Shown: positions 1 through 5,575, counted from the stretch's first letter. The stretch: DNA of 10,470 nt from an uncultured Collinsella sp. (GCA_902495985.1 CABUZF010000024.1:1-10470); one strand, 5' to 3'. The notes: generated by a model not told the origin, from the sequence alone. Numbers and translations are program-made.

Positions 1-23
1 AACCTGTCCCTTTTTGGCAGGTT
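1..23. repeat. GGGAC-core inverted repeat (REP-like) at the 3' end of gntR
   Basis: AACCTG (1-6) pairs with CAGGTT (18-23). Inside are CCC, a run of five T and GG, which can add two more pairs. The element overlaps the stop codon of the minus-strand regulator and may help terminate it. Read on the minus strand it contains GGGACAG, which recurs in the hairpin at 9842-9873. The left edge is cut by the window, so the full element cannot be seen. Confidence 0.5.
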
Positions 24-753
24 AGCGGAGCTTGCTGGTCTCGAAGTACTCGGGGAACTGGTCCAGAACCTCGGTTTGGTTGCGGAACATCATGTGCAGG
101 TGCTTGCTGACCAAAAAGCTCGCTTCGATGGGGTCGCGACCGGCGATAGCGCGGCGAATCTGCTTGTGCTCGTTCACGATGTCCTGATTGTCGAGAACTT
201 GCGTGGCGGCGCGCAGCCAGCGGAAGCGCTCCAGGTCGGCATTGGTCTCTTCGAGCCACGACCACACGGTGCTGCGACATGCGATGCTAAAAATCATGTG
301 ATGCATGAGGTTGTCGCTCAAAAAGAAGCCGATGCGATCCTCTTCGGCCATGGCCTTTTCCTGCAGCACGATGGCGCGGTCGAGCTGCTCGATGCCGGCC
401 GACGTGGCGCGCGCACAGCACTCCACAATCACCTGCTTTTCCAGATGCTCGCGGATGTAACAAGCACTCTCGGCAAGGGTGAGGTTGATGGGTGAGACGT
501 AGGTGCCGCTCTGGGGCACGGTGCGCACCAGGCCTTCCTGCGCCAAGCGAACCAAAGCCTCGCGCACGGGCGTGCGCCCCATATCCAGGTCGTCGCAAAG
601 TTGCTTGACGCCCAGCTTTTCGCCCGGCTTGTAGTCCAGGTAGACGATTTTGCGTCGAATGGTGTGGTAGGACTGGTCCTGTAGGCTCGTTTCCTGCTCG
701 CCGACGTGCATCGATTCTTCCATAGCGCCTCGCAACTGTTCTATCAAACTCAT
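22..753 (-). CDS. GntR family transcriptional regulator, FCD (FadR-like) subfamily
   Basis: The 243-residue product has the two-domain layout and length of FadR/FCD regulators. An N-terminal winged HTH spans about residues 23-90, with the recognition-helix signature GRTPVREALVRLAQEGLV at 59-76 and the wing VPQSGTYVSPI at 79-89. An all-helical FCD ligand domain spans about 95-230. Candidate metal or ligand residues of FCD domains are visible as D147-x3-H151, H196 and H218/H220. The effector is unknown; FCD domains usually bind small carboxylates. The gene is divergent from the YeiH-like gene, so control of that gene and itself is a reasonable inference. The start is uncertain: the ATG at 751-753 has no clear ribosome binding site, while internal ATGs at 721-723 (preceded by GAGG) and 709-711 (preceded by GGAAG) lie before the conserved domain and may be the true start. 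A -10-like CATAAT (minus strand, 767-772) just upstream favours the internal starts. Confidence 0.9.
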   Translation of the reverse strand: MSLIEQLRGAMEESMHVGEQETSLQDQSYHTIRRKIVYLDYKPGEKLGVKQLCDDLDMGRTPVREALVRLAQEGLVRTVPQSGTYVSPINLTLAESACYIREHLEKQVIVECCARATSAGIEQLDRAIVLQEKAMAEEDRIGFFLSDNLMHHMIFSIACRSTVWSWLEETNADLERFRWLRAATQVLDNQDIVNEHKQIRRAIAGRDPIEASFLVSKHLHMMFRNQTEVLDQFPEYFETSKLR

Positions 754-916
754 ATGTCAGTTGTTTATTATGCCGCGAATCAGCCTGGCGCGGTGGGTAA
801 TTCGGCTGTCGACCGAGAACTATTGCGGCATCTTGGTCTGTATTTGCACAGGGCTGCGCTCAGTGTTGCCGTATCATAAGCCGTCGCAAACGTGAAATAG
901 AAAGAAGGAATCCCAT
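754..916. promoter_or_regulatory. Divergent gntR / yeiH-like intergenic region
   Basis: This 163-bp region must hold both divergent promoters. On the minus strand CATAAT (767-772) is a -10-like hexamer for the regulator, without a good -35. On the plus strand TATCAT (872-877) matches the -10 consensus at five of six positions, but TTGCAC (844-849) lies 22 bp away, too far for a standard promoter. Dyads present are ATGCCGC (770-776) with GCGGCAT (825-831), CAACTG (733-738) with CAGTTG (758-763) spanning the annotated start, and a short TCGG/CCGA pair around GTCGAC (802-816). None matches a known FCD operator clearly. Confidence 0.4.
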
Positions 917-1951
917 ATGCAACTGGCGAATATCGTACGCGAGCGCTGGAAGGGCGTCTTGTTCTGCCTGATCATCGCCATCCCCGCGACGTTGCTCGGC
1001 AAACAGATTGAGGTGGTCGGCGGGCCGGTATTTGCCATCCTCTTTGGCATGGTCCTGGCGCTCGTCTTTCCCAAGAATTGCCGCGGACAGCTCGCCGCCG
1101 GTGTTACCTATACGTCCAAAAAAGTCTTGCAGTACGCGGTTATCCTGCTTGGCTTTGGCATGAACCTCTCCCAGATTCTGTCCAAGGGCGCCCAGTCGCT
1201 GCCGATTATCGTGGCGACGATCTCGACCTCGCTTGTCATCGCCTTTGTGCTCTGCCGCGTTATGAACGTGCCGGGCAAGATCGCGACGCTTGTAGGTGTG
1301 GGTTCGTCGATTTGCGGCGGTTCTGCCATTGCCGCGACCGCGCCCGTCATCGATGCCGACGATCGCGAAATCGCCCAGGCTATTTCGGTCATCTTCCTGT
1401 TTAACGTTATCGCGGCGCTCGTGTTTCCGACGCTCGGCGGCATGCTCGGGCTGACCAACGAGGGCTTTGGCCTGTTTGCCGGCACCGCCATCAACGACAC
1501 CTCGTCGGTAACGGCTGCGGCGAGCGCTTGGGACAGCATGCATCCCGGCGCCAATGTGCTCGAGAGCGCCACGGTGGTCAAGCTTACCAGGACGCTGGCC
1601 ATCATTCCCATCACGCTGGCGCTTGCTTGCTGGCAGATGCATCTGGCGCGCAAGGCTGGCGGCGACGCTAAGAGCACGTTCTCCCTCAAACGCACGTTTC
1701 CCATGTTTGTGCTGTTCTTTGTGCTGGCGAGCGTGATCACTACGGTGTTTCAGCTTCCCGCGCCCTTTACGGCGCCCATCAAGGAGCTGTCGAAGTTCTT
1801 TATTGTGATGGCCATGGCGGCTATTGGTTTTAATACCGATATCGTCGAGCTGGTCAAAAAGGGCGGCAAGCCCATCGCGCTGGGCTTTTGCTGCTGGATT
1901 GGCATTGCGTGCATGAGTTTGGGAATGCAACACGTACTGGGAATCTGGTAG
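917..1951 (+). CDS. YeiH-family (UPF0324) putative sulfate/sulfite exporter, membrane protein
   Basis: The 344-residue, very hydrophobic product has about ten membrane segments. It carries the hallmark stretches of the YeiH/UPF0324 family: VGVGSSICGGSAIAATAPVI at 126-145, GTAINDTSSVTAAASAW at 189-205, VVKLTRT at 220-226 and a C-terminal AAIGFNTDI at 301-309. Its length is normal for the family. Family members are annotated as putative sulfate or sulfite exporters of the inner membrane, but evidence for the substrate is thin and the family name is safer than the function. The ATG at 917 follows AAGGAA with good spacing. Its only close partner is the divergent GntR regulator, whereas the E. coli homologue is paired with a LysR regulator. 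No T-rich terminator follows; the next structure is the long stem at 2004-2068. Confidence 0.88.
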   Translation: MQLANIVRERWKGVLFCLIIAIPATLLGKQIEVVGGPVFAILFGMVLALVFPKNCRGQLAAGVTYTSKKVLQYAVILLGFGMNLSQILSKGAQSLPIIVATISTSLVIAFVLCRVMNVPGKIATLVGVGSSICGGSAIAATAPVIDADDREIAQAISVIFLFNVIAALVFPTLGGMLGLTNEGFGLFAGTAINDTSSVTAAASAWDSMHPGANVLESATVVKLTRTLAIIPITLALACWQMHLARKAGGDAKSTFSLKRTFPMFVLFFVLASVITTVFQLPAPFTAPIKELSKFFIVMAMAAIGFNTDIVELVKKGGKPIALGFCCWIGIACMSLGMQHVLGIW

Positions 1952-2003
1952 AGAAGTAGCTTGTTTGCGTGCTGGTTGCTGGTGAGCGCATTCTCACGGT
2001 GGA

Positions 2004-2068
2004 GCGATAGGAGCTCTTGCGGGTATGGCTTGTCCGCAGGTTTATAAGTCCCGAAGAGCTCTTATCGC
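2004..2068. repeat. Long inverted repeat: 19-bp stem with a 26-nt loop
   Basis: Positions 2004-2018 pair without mismatch (one G-U at 2010/2062) with 2054-2068; after a bulged G2019, positions 2020-2023 pair with 2050-2053. The core GAGCTCTT is matched by AAGAGCTC. A weaker GTGAG/CTCAC stem lies just before it (1982-1986 with 1993-1997). No T-run follows, so it is not a standard intrinsic terminator of the YeiH-like gene. It could be a structured mRNA leader, a regulator-binding dyad, or a REP/MITE-like repeat. Confidence 0.8.
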
Positions 2069-2092
2069 CCCGCCAGGATGGCGATGCGGGGC
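2067..2092. repeat. GC-rich hairpin abutting the long inverted repeat
   Basis: GCCCCGC (2067-2073) pairs perfectly with GCGGGGC (2086-2092) around a 12-nt loop; an alternative inner pairing is CGCC (2071-2074) with GGCG (2080-2083). It shares two bases (2067-2068) with the preceding long stem, so the two would either stack or compete at the junction. No T-run follows. Confidence 0.6.
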
Positions 2093-2150
2093 AACACCTA
2101 TACTCGCAGGACGGCGCTTTCTGCCCTATAGTGTTTGGTGGGCAATATCG

Positions 2151-2181
2151 TTCAATTTTGAAACACTCGGTCGTGCGACCG
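2151..2181. promoter_or_regulatory. Two short dyads upstream of the Fis-type regulator, candidate operators
   Basis: TTCAA-TT-TTGAA (2151-2162) and CGGTCG-TG-CGACCG (2168-2181) are both perfect palindromes around two-base centres, six bases apart. They lie 37-67 bp before the start codon. The two-base centres make them poor RNA hairpins but suitable dimer-binding sites. Autoregulation by the downstream HTH protein is possible but unproven. Confidence 0.35.
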
Positions 2182-2217
2182 TCGGCGGTTGCACGTCGCC
2201 GCGGACAGGGGCAAATC

Positions 2218-3435
2218 ATGGATAGCAATGCCAAACTGAACATCTTGACCGATGCCCTAGCTGCCGCCGGGGCCTCGGCATTGGCAATCGATGCGCATGG
2301 GGACGTCGCGATCTCGACCATGAATGACGCGGCGCTTGAGCGGGATGTGGCGGCTTTTGTTGCCGAACGCCTCGACCGTATAGGAGACGGCGCGCGTCTT
2401 GTTATGGGGCGTGCGGGTACGCGCCTGAGCCTGACCGTTCGCCCCACCGACAAAGAGGGCGGGGGCCTTTGGGTCGTCGTGGTCCGCGAGGTGCGCGGTG
2501 CCGCGGCGCATGCGGGCATCGAGTGGCTCAACGCCGACGAAGTTGAGGCCCGCTACGAATCGAGCGCGTACGGCATCGTTGAGGGTGCCGCTGCGGTAGC
2601 TGCACCGGTTGCCGAGAGCTACGCGCGCGGTGTGCCCCTTATGCTCGAGGGCGAGCTGGGAGCGGGTCAGGTCGAGATCGCCAAGCGCCTCTATCTGGAC
2701 GGTCCTTTTGCCGATCAGCCCTTTGTTTCCGTTGCGCTCGATGAGCTCACCGAGCGCGGTTGGCGCCATGTGCTCAAAAGCGCCGAATCGCCGCTGTTCC
2801 AAACGGGGCTGACCCTTTGCATTGAGGGCTGGAACGCGGTTGGCCCCCAGCGCCTTCGCGAGCTGGTCTCCACGATGGCCGACACCGCGTTGGCGACGCG
2901 CTGCCATGTGGTGCTGACGGCGAATGACATGCCGGGCGGCAGCGAAAGTGATCAAGCCGCCTTTGTGACCGAGCGCTTCGCCTGTGCGGTGAGCGTGGCG
3001 CCGGCAATCGCCGAGCAGGGAGCCGCGTCGACGAAGGTTGCGCGCTATTTGGAATATCTCGCTAACGCATTTGGGACGGCAGCGCCCACGCTGTCTGCCG
3101 CGGCGACGAAGACGCTCGATGCTTACCGCTGGCCGCGCAATTATCTGCAGCTCCGCGAGGTCTCGGAACGACTGTATATATTGGTGGGGGCGGGCACGGT
3201 GGACCGCGCTGTGGCGGAGGAAGTGCTCGCCCAAGAGGACGTGATTAAGACCGCAACCTTTGGTGCCCCGACACTCGAAAGCGACCTGTATATCCTGCGA
3301 CCGCTGGCCGATACCGAGCGAGATATCGCGCATCTGGTTGTAGATCATCTCCACGGCAACCGAACCCGTGCGGCGGAGGTGCTGGGCATAAGCCGAACAA
3401 CGCTGTGGCGCTTGCTGAAGGACGATGACCGTTGA
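2218..3435 (+). CDS. Fis-type HTH transcriptional regulator with degenerate AAA+ domain
   Basis: The 405-residue protein starts at the ATG at 2218, preceded by AGGGG at six-base spacing. About residues 1-95 form a small sensor-like domain of unknown type. Residues about 115-345 align by eye with the sigma-54 activator AAA+ domain: GELGAGQ (145-151) sits where GExGTGK is expected, LTLCIEGW (198-205) where the Walker B GTLFLDEI is expected, and YRWPRNYLQLREVSERL (303-319) matches the YxWPGNxREL end of the domain. The Walker A lysine is replaced by Gln151, Walker B Asp/Glu by Glu203/Gly204, and there is no GAFTGA loop, so neither ATP hydrolysis nor sigma-54 contact is expected. The C-terminus (about 366-402) is a clear Fis HTH, with NRTRAAEVLGISRTTLWRLL at 381-400. 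It probably acts on the main sigma factor, as TyrR does, or as a repressor. Target and ligand are unknown. Confidence 0.82.
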   Translation: MDSNAKLNILTDALAAAGASALAIDAHGDVAISTMNDAALERDVAAFVAERLDRIGDGARLVMGRAGTRLSLTVRPTDKEGGGLWVVVVREVRGAAAHAGIEWLNADEVEARYESSAYGIVEGAAAVAAPVAESYARGVPLMLEGELGAGQVEIAKRLYLDGPFADQPFVSVALDELTERGWRHVLKSAESPLFQTGLTLCIEGWNAVGPQRLRELVSTMADTALATRCHVVLTANDMPGGSESDQAAFVTERFACAVSVAPAIAEQGAASTKVARYLEYLANAFGTAAPTLSAAATKTLDAYRWPRNYLQLREVSERLYILVGAGTVDRAVAEEVLAQEDVIKTATFGAPTLESDLYILRPLADTERDIAHLVVDHLHGNRTRAAEVLGISRTTLWRLLKDDDR

Positions 3436-3446
3436 GCGAGGCGCCC

Positions 3447-3475
3447 GTGACCGCGCGCGACGCGTGTGCTACAGT
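3447..3475 (+). promoter_or_regulatory. Candidate promoter of the single-pass membrane protein gene
   Basis: GTGACC (3447-3452; four of six to TTGACA) and TACAGT (3470-3475; four of six to TATAAT) are separated by exactly 17 bp, and TGC just before the -10 gives the extended TGn motif. Transcription would begin near 3482. That rules out the GTG at 3466 as a start and supports the ATG at 3520. Confidence 0.5.
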
Positions 3476-3519
3476 CCAAAGCGTTATTGTTTCGATTTGG
3501 TTACGGCGTGCGGGGGCGT

Positions 3520-4095
3520 ATGGCTGAGACTACAAAACCGAGCCGCAGAAGGCGGAGTGCCGCGCCGGTCAACCGACGCACAACATCGGTGACGTGGGGC
3601 AAACACGCCTCGGGGTTTGATGGCTCGTTCAAGCGCACTAAATACGGCTATCCTTCGGCAAGCGCCCGCTTGGCAATGCAGGCAGAGTCCTCGCTGTGGG
3701 GCCGCAAACGCGTGGTGGGCTCAAAGCTCAAGCACGACGGCACGCTTGGTTACATCAGCCGCGGGGCGGCTCGTCGCAGCGGACTCAATCCGGCTGGTTG
3801 GCATCGTTATGTTCCGATCGCGGTCGTCATTGCAGTGATCGTCATCGCGCTCGCAGCGCTTGGCTACGTCGGCGGTGGCGCCAACTTGGACGCAGTGTTT
3901 AAATCGCCCGAGCTCGCGCATGCAGGCACAGAAGTTGTCGAGGGCGCTCAGACCCAGACGGGCGTCGCGCCCCAGCGCGGTATCGTCGCGGCGGCCTCCA
4001 CCATCGCCGATGCGCAAAAGGACGAGGACGAACAGGGCGATGGCGCCGAAACGGCCCAGACGAACGAAACGACGACAACTCCATCGGCAAGATAA
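3520..4095 (+). CDS. Hypothetical single-pass membrane protein, basic N-terminus and acidic C-terminus
   Basis: I do not recognise the family. The 191-residue product has a strongly basic N-terminal part (about 1-96) with clusters such as SRRRRS at 8-13 and many Arg/Lys. One hydrophobic segment follows at about 98-117 (VPIAVVIAVIVIALAALGYV), then an Ala/Thr/Glu-rich, acidic, low-complexity tail (about 118-191) containing DEDEQGDGAE. By the positive-inside rule the N-terminus is cytoplasmic and the tail is outside. There is no signal peptide and no catalytic motif. The reading frame is open back to a GTG at 3466, but the candidate promoter ends at 3475, so the ATG at 3520 (preceded by GGGGG) is preferred. 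It lies 84 bp after the Fis-type regulator. An envelope or cell-division-associated role is possible, but nothing in the sequence shows it. Confidence 0.7.
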   Translation: MAETTKPSRRRRSAAPVNRRTTSVTWGKHASGFDGSFKRTKYGYPSASARLAMQAESSLWGRKRVVGSKLKHDGTLGYISRGAARRSGLNPAGWHRYVPIAVVIAVIVIALAALGYVGGGANLDAVFKSPELAHAGTEVVEGAQTQTGVAPQRGIVAAASTIADAQKDEDEQGDGAETAQTNETTTTPSAR

Positions 4096-4105
4096 GTTGT
4101 GAGTG

Positions 4106-4142
4106 GGGCAGCTAATTTGGGACGGGGCTTTTTTAGCTGCCC
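4106..4142. repeat. 10-bp-stem inverted repeat with GGGAC loop (REP-like or terminator)
   Basis: GGGCAGCTAA (4106-4115) pairs perfectly with TTAGCTGCCC (4133-4142). The 17-nt loop carries GGGACGGGGC followed by T residues, so the T-run lies inside the loop and not after the stem as in an ordinary terminator. It begins 11 bp after the stop codon of the membrane protein gene. It may still stop transcription, but its shape resembles the GGGAC-core elements at 1-23 and 9842-9873. Confidence 0.6.
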
Positions 4143-4215
4143 AAGACAGTGGCTCATTCGATGCCAGTCGCCAAAAGCGAGCGAGCCGCATTTGCGCCAA
4201 GGTGACGTGAAATGA

Positions 4216-4244
4216 GAGGGCGCTGACCTTTTGGTCGCGCCCTC
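4216..4244. terminator. Strong hairpin without a T-run, possible terminator
   Basis: GAGGGCGC (4216-4223) pairs with GCGCCCTC (4237-4244); after bulged T4224, GACC (4225-4228) pairs with GGTC (4233-4236) around a TTTT loop. The 12-bp stem lies between two convergent genes, but neither strand has a T-run after it. The surrounding 4096-4323 stretch holds no credible gene. Confidence 0.45.
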
Positions 4245-4295
4245 GAAATTGAACGTCAGATTGGCGTGAATGCGGCCCGCGCAGCGTCAACGAGC

Positions 4296-4317
4296 CCGCC
4301 GTTCGGTAGAACGGCGG
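4296..4317 (-). terminator. Perfect 9-bp hairpin after the nitroreductase gene, likely terminator
   Basis: CCGCCGTTC (4296-4304) pairs with GAACGGCGG (4309-4317) around a GGTA loop. It starts six bases after the nitroreductase stop codon in the direction of its transcription. No T-run follows, so it is an atypical terminator or an mRNA 3'-end stabiliser. Confidence 0.5.
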
Positions 4318-4323
4318 AACGAA

Positions 4324-4845
4324 TTACCTTACGTAGACGACGTTGTCGCGGCGCGGCTTTGCCTCGGGTAGCGTGTCCTCGGCGTAGCCCAGAATGCAGT
4401 GACCGACACCGCGCAGGCTGCCGTCGGCGGGCAGGCCCCAGCTGGCCAGCAGCTCCAGGCCCTCGGGCGAGTCAAAGACCTCATGCGCGCGATGAATCCA
4501 GCACGAATCAACGCCCAGCGCATAGGCAGCATTGAGCAAGTTGCCCATGGCGAGCGAGCCGTCTTCCAGATGTGTGGGCACGCTGCGGTCAACCAGCACC
4601 ACCACAACGGTCTTGGCGCCATAGAAGGGGTCGCTGTTGCTGTCCATGACCTGGGCGTTGAGCTGTGAGAGACGCTCGACGGTCGCGGGGTCGGTGACGG
4701 CGACAAACGTCACCGGCTGGCGGCCCATGCCGCTCGGTGCATATTGGCCGGCTTCGATAATCCGTGCAAGCTTTTCGGCCTCGACGGGACGATTGCTGTA
4801 TTTGCGGCAGCTGCGGCGGTGAATGAGTGCTTCGATAGTCTCCAT
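4324..4845 (-). CDS. Nitroreductase family protein (FMN-dependent NAD(P)H oxidoreductase)
   Basis: The 173-residue product is a compact nitroreductase-fold flavoprotein of the short type. RRSCRKYSNRPVE (10-22) is the typical N-terminal FMN-phosphate region. APSGMGRQP (36-44) is the second FMN loop, and EDGSLAMGNLLNAAYALGVDSCWI (94-117) is the core helix and strand. HCILGYAED (149-157) followed by KPRRDNVVYV (163-172) is the usual C-terminal ending. Such enzymes work as cytoplasmic dimers reducing nitro groups, quinones or other electron acceptors; the natural substrate cannot be told. The ATG at 4843-4845 is chosen because AAGGAG lies five bases upstream. The frame is open back to 4941, but the extra 32 residues are not family-like. 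The gene appears monocistronic and is divergent from the small gene at 5140. Confidence 0.93.
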   Translation of the reverse strand: METIEALIHRRSCRKYSNRPVEAEKLARIIEAGQYAPSGMGRQPVTFVAVTDPATVERLSQLNAQVMDSNSDPFYGAKTVVVVLVDRSVPTHLEDGSLAMGNLLNAAYALGVDSCWIHRAHEVFDSPEGLELLASWGLPADGSLRGVGHCILGYAEDTLPEAKPRRDNVVYVR

Positions 4846-4956
4846 GGTGTCTCCTTGCGGTGGCGTTGCAGATGCCCCGTTCGTACCCGTCGGGCTTAAA
4901 CGATAGACGGTCAATTGCCCGGCCAAAAGGATAGATTCCAATTGGGAAAGTAGGTT

Positions 4957-4985
4957 TGCATAAAAGTACCTTCAGAATGTGACAA
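4957..4985 (-). promoter_or_regulatory. Possible nitroreductase promoter
   Basis: On the minus strand TTGTCA (4980-4985; five of six to TTGACA) and TATGCA (4957-4962; three of six) are spaced by 17 bp. This would give a 5' untranslated region of roughly 105 bases. The weak -10 makes this a tentative call. Confidence 0.25.
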
Positions 4986-4991
4986 ACAAAT

Positions 4992-5014
4992 GGGATGGTT
5001 AAACGTTTTATCCC
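4992..5014. promoter_or_regulatory. Dyad with AAACGTTT core, candidate LacI-type operator
   Basis: GGGAT (4992-4996) and ATCCC (5010-5014) flank TTAAACGTTTTA (4999-5010), whose centre AAACGTTT is a perfect palindrome around CpG. A palindrome centred on CG with AA/TT flanks is typical of LacI/GalR-family operators. It sits in the divergent region between the nitroreductase and the 96-residue protein and could control either. No LacI-type gene is in the window. Confidence 0.35.
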
Positions 5015-5059
5015 GTCTACCCTGCGCTTTTTTACCACTTGCCTAAATGACGAACGCAT

Positions 5060-5076
5060 AACCTTTGATAAAGGTT
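5060..5076 (+). other. Small hairpin with T-tail in the leader of the 96-residue protein
   Basis: AACCTTT (5060-5066) pairs with AAAGGTT (5070-5076) around a 3-nt loop and is followed by TT. The same AACCTTT could pair instead with AAAGG of the downstream AAAGGAG (5082-5088). It may affect leader structure or translation; it is AT-rich and weak. Confidence 0.3.
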
Positions 5077-5139
5077 TTACTAAAGGAGTACCAACGTTTA
5101 TCAATGCGCCGTGGTGGCGCCGGGCCAGGAGGTAACATC

Positions 5140-5430
5140 ATGTTCCAGGCTGGAGATGTCGTCGAGACCGATTTCGAAGGATTTCTGAAGCTGCTGCGTT
5201 CCAAGACGCGCGCTTTCGTGTCGATCAACGATCACGAGTACTACATCACGCACACCGATGGCTATTGGCGTGTTCAGGATTGCGAGGCCCTCAACGACAA
5301 GGGCCACTTTACTGACTGCTCCGAGCTGGTCAACACGGTCTGCGAGGTCGTCGAGCTGCCGTGGATTGCCGGCAAGAGCCTGCATGACAGCTTCTCGGGT
5401 GCTACGGTCTATGAGGCCGTCGCTGCTTAA
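5140..5430 (+). CDS. Small hypothetical protein (96 residues)
   Basis: I do not recognise the family. The start at 5140 is well supported: AGGAGG lies at 5127-5132, seven bases before the ATG. An in-frame ATG at 5104 lacks a well-placed site; the AAAGGAG at 5082-5088 is 15 bases from it. The product is acidic and soluble, without signal peptide or membrane segment. It begins MFQAGDVVETDFEGFLKLL, has an aromatic centre (HEYYITHTDGYWRVQDCEAL, 32-51) and three cysteines (48, 60, 68) that do not form a CxxC motif. The central stretch could be a small beta-rich domain followed by a helix (SELVNTVCEVVELPW, 61-75), but this is a guess. A strong terminator follows 26 bp after the stop, so the gene is a single transcription unit with a long leader. 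The clean signals at both ends make it a real gene. Confidence 0.85.
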   Translation: MFQAGDVVETDFEGFLKLLRSKTRAFVSINDHEYYITHTDGYWRVQDCEALNDKGHFTDCSELVNTVCEVVELPWIAGKSLHDSFSGATVYEAVAA

Positions 5431-5456
5431 CAGCCAACACTCGATATTCTCTCGCA

Positions 5457-5492
5457 ACCGCCGGCGCCGCCCCCGCGCCGGCGGTCTTTTTT
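5457..5492 (+). terminator. Rho-independent terminator
   Basis: ACCGCCGGCGC (5457-5467) pairs perfectly with GCGCCGGCGGT (5475-5485) around a 7-nt loop. It is followed by C and six T (5487-5492). This is a textbook intrinsic terminator of the 96-residue protein gene, and it insulates the MarR-ABC operon that follows. Confidence 0.96.
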
Positions 5493-5534
5493 GTCGATAT
5501 GCTTATGTAGAGCCGACCATAAACAACGAGCTTG

Positions 5535-5563
5535 TTGACGATAGTCAAAACTCGGACTAATGT
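5535..5563 (+). promoter_or_regulatory. Promoter of the marR-ABC operon
   Basis: TTGACG (5535-5540; five of six to TTGACA) is 17 bp from TAATGT (5558-5563; three of six to TATAAT). The start of transcription would fall near 5570. The first copy of the 18-bp dyad fills the spacer and touches the -10, and the second copy lies just after the start. The -35 is convincing; the -10 could be placed slightly differently. Confidence 0.55.
5542..5559. promoter_or_regulatory. MarR operator copy 1
   Basis: TAGTCAAAACTCGGACTA is a dyad: TAGTC and GACTA are perfect inverted halves separated by eight bases. Its size and TAGT...ACTA ends fit MarR-family sites. It lies between the -35 and -10 elements, where bound protein would block polymerase. 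Copy 2 begins 34 bp downstream. Confidence 0.75.
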
Positions 5564-5575
5564 AGAGATATTAAT

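Larger units (their letters stand above)
1952..2217 (+). other. 266-bp gene-free leader region upstream of the Fis-type regulator
   Basis: No convincing gene is present: the reading frame of the downstream regulator stays open upstream to 2017, but it would have to read through the perfect stem and lacks family-like sequence. The region contains three successive stems (1982-1997, 2004-2068, 2067-2092) and two dyads near the start codon (2151-2162, 2168-2181). A -10-like TATAGT lies at 2127-2132 without a recognisable -35. The promoter of the regulator should be here but I cannot place it firmly. Confidence 0.6.

Noticed and set aside
860..1933. 357-codon open frame on the minus strand opposite the YeiH-like gene
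   Set aside because: The plus-strand protein has family motifs and a good ribosome binding site; the antisense product is a His/Arg-rich low-complexity shadow.
2004..2068. Long stem as intrinsic terminator of the YeiH-like gene
   Set aside because: No T-run follows on the plus strand, and the 26-nt loop and stem length are atypical; kept as an inverted repeat of unknown role.
2017..2217. Upstream extension of the Fis-type regulator frame
   Set aside because: It would cross the 19-bp stem and the GC hairpin, has no family-like sequence, and the ATG at 2218 has a properly spaced AGGGG.
1952..2217. T-box or known riboswitch upstream of the regulator
   Set aside because: I could not find T-box specifier or antiterminator sequences, or the conserved core of any common riboswitch class, and no terminator hairpin with T-run precedes the gene.
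2257..3354. 365-codon open frame on the minus strand opposite the Fis-type regulator
   Set aside because: The plus-strand reading has the AAA+-like and Fis HTH sequence; the antisense frame has no recognisable domain.
4266..4535. Plus-strand open frame overlapping the end of the nitroreductase
   Set aside because: It is largely antisense to the nitroreductase, Arg-rich, and crosses the 9-bp hairpin; no ribosome binding site.
4846..4941. Upstream extension of the nitroreductase frame
   Set aside because: AAGGAG lies five bases before the ATG at 4843-4845, and that start gives the usual nitroreductase N-terminus.
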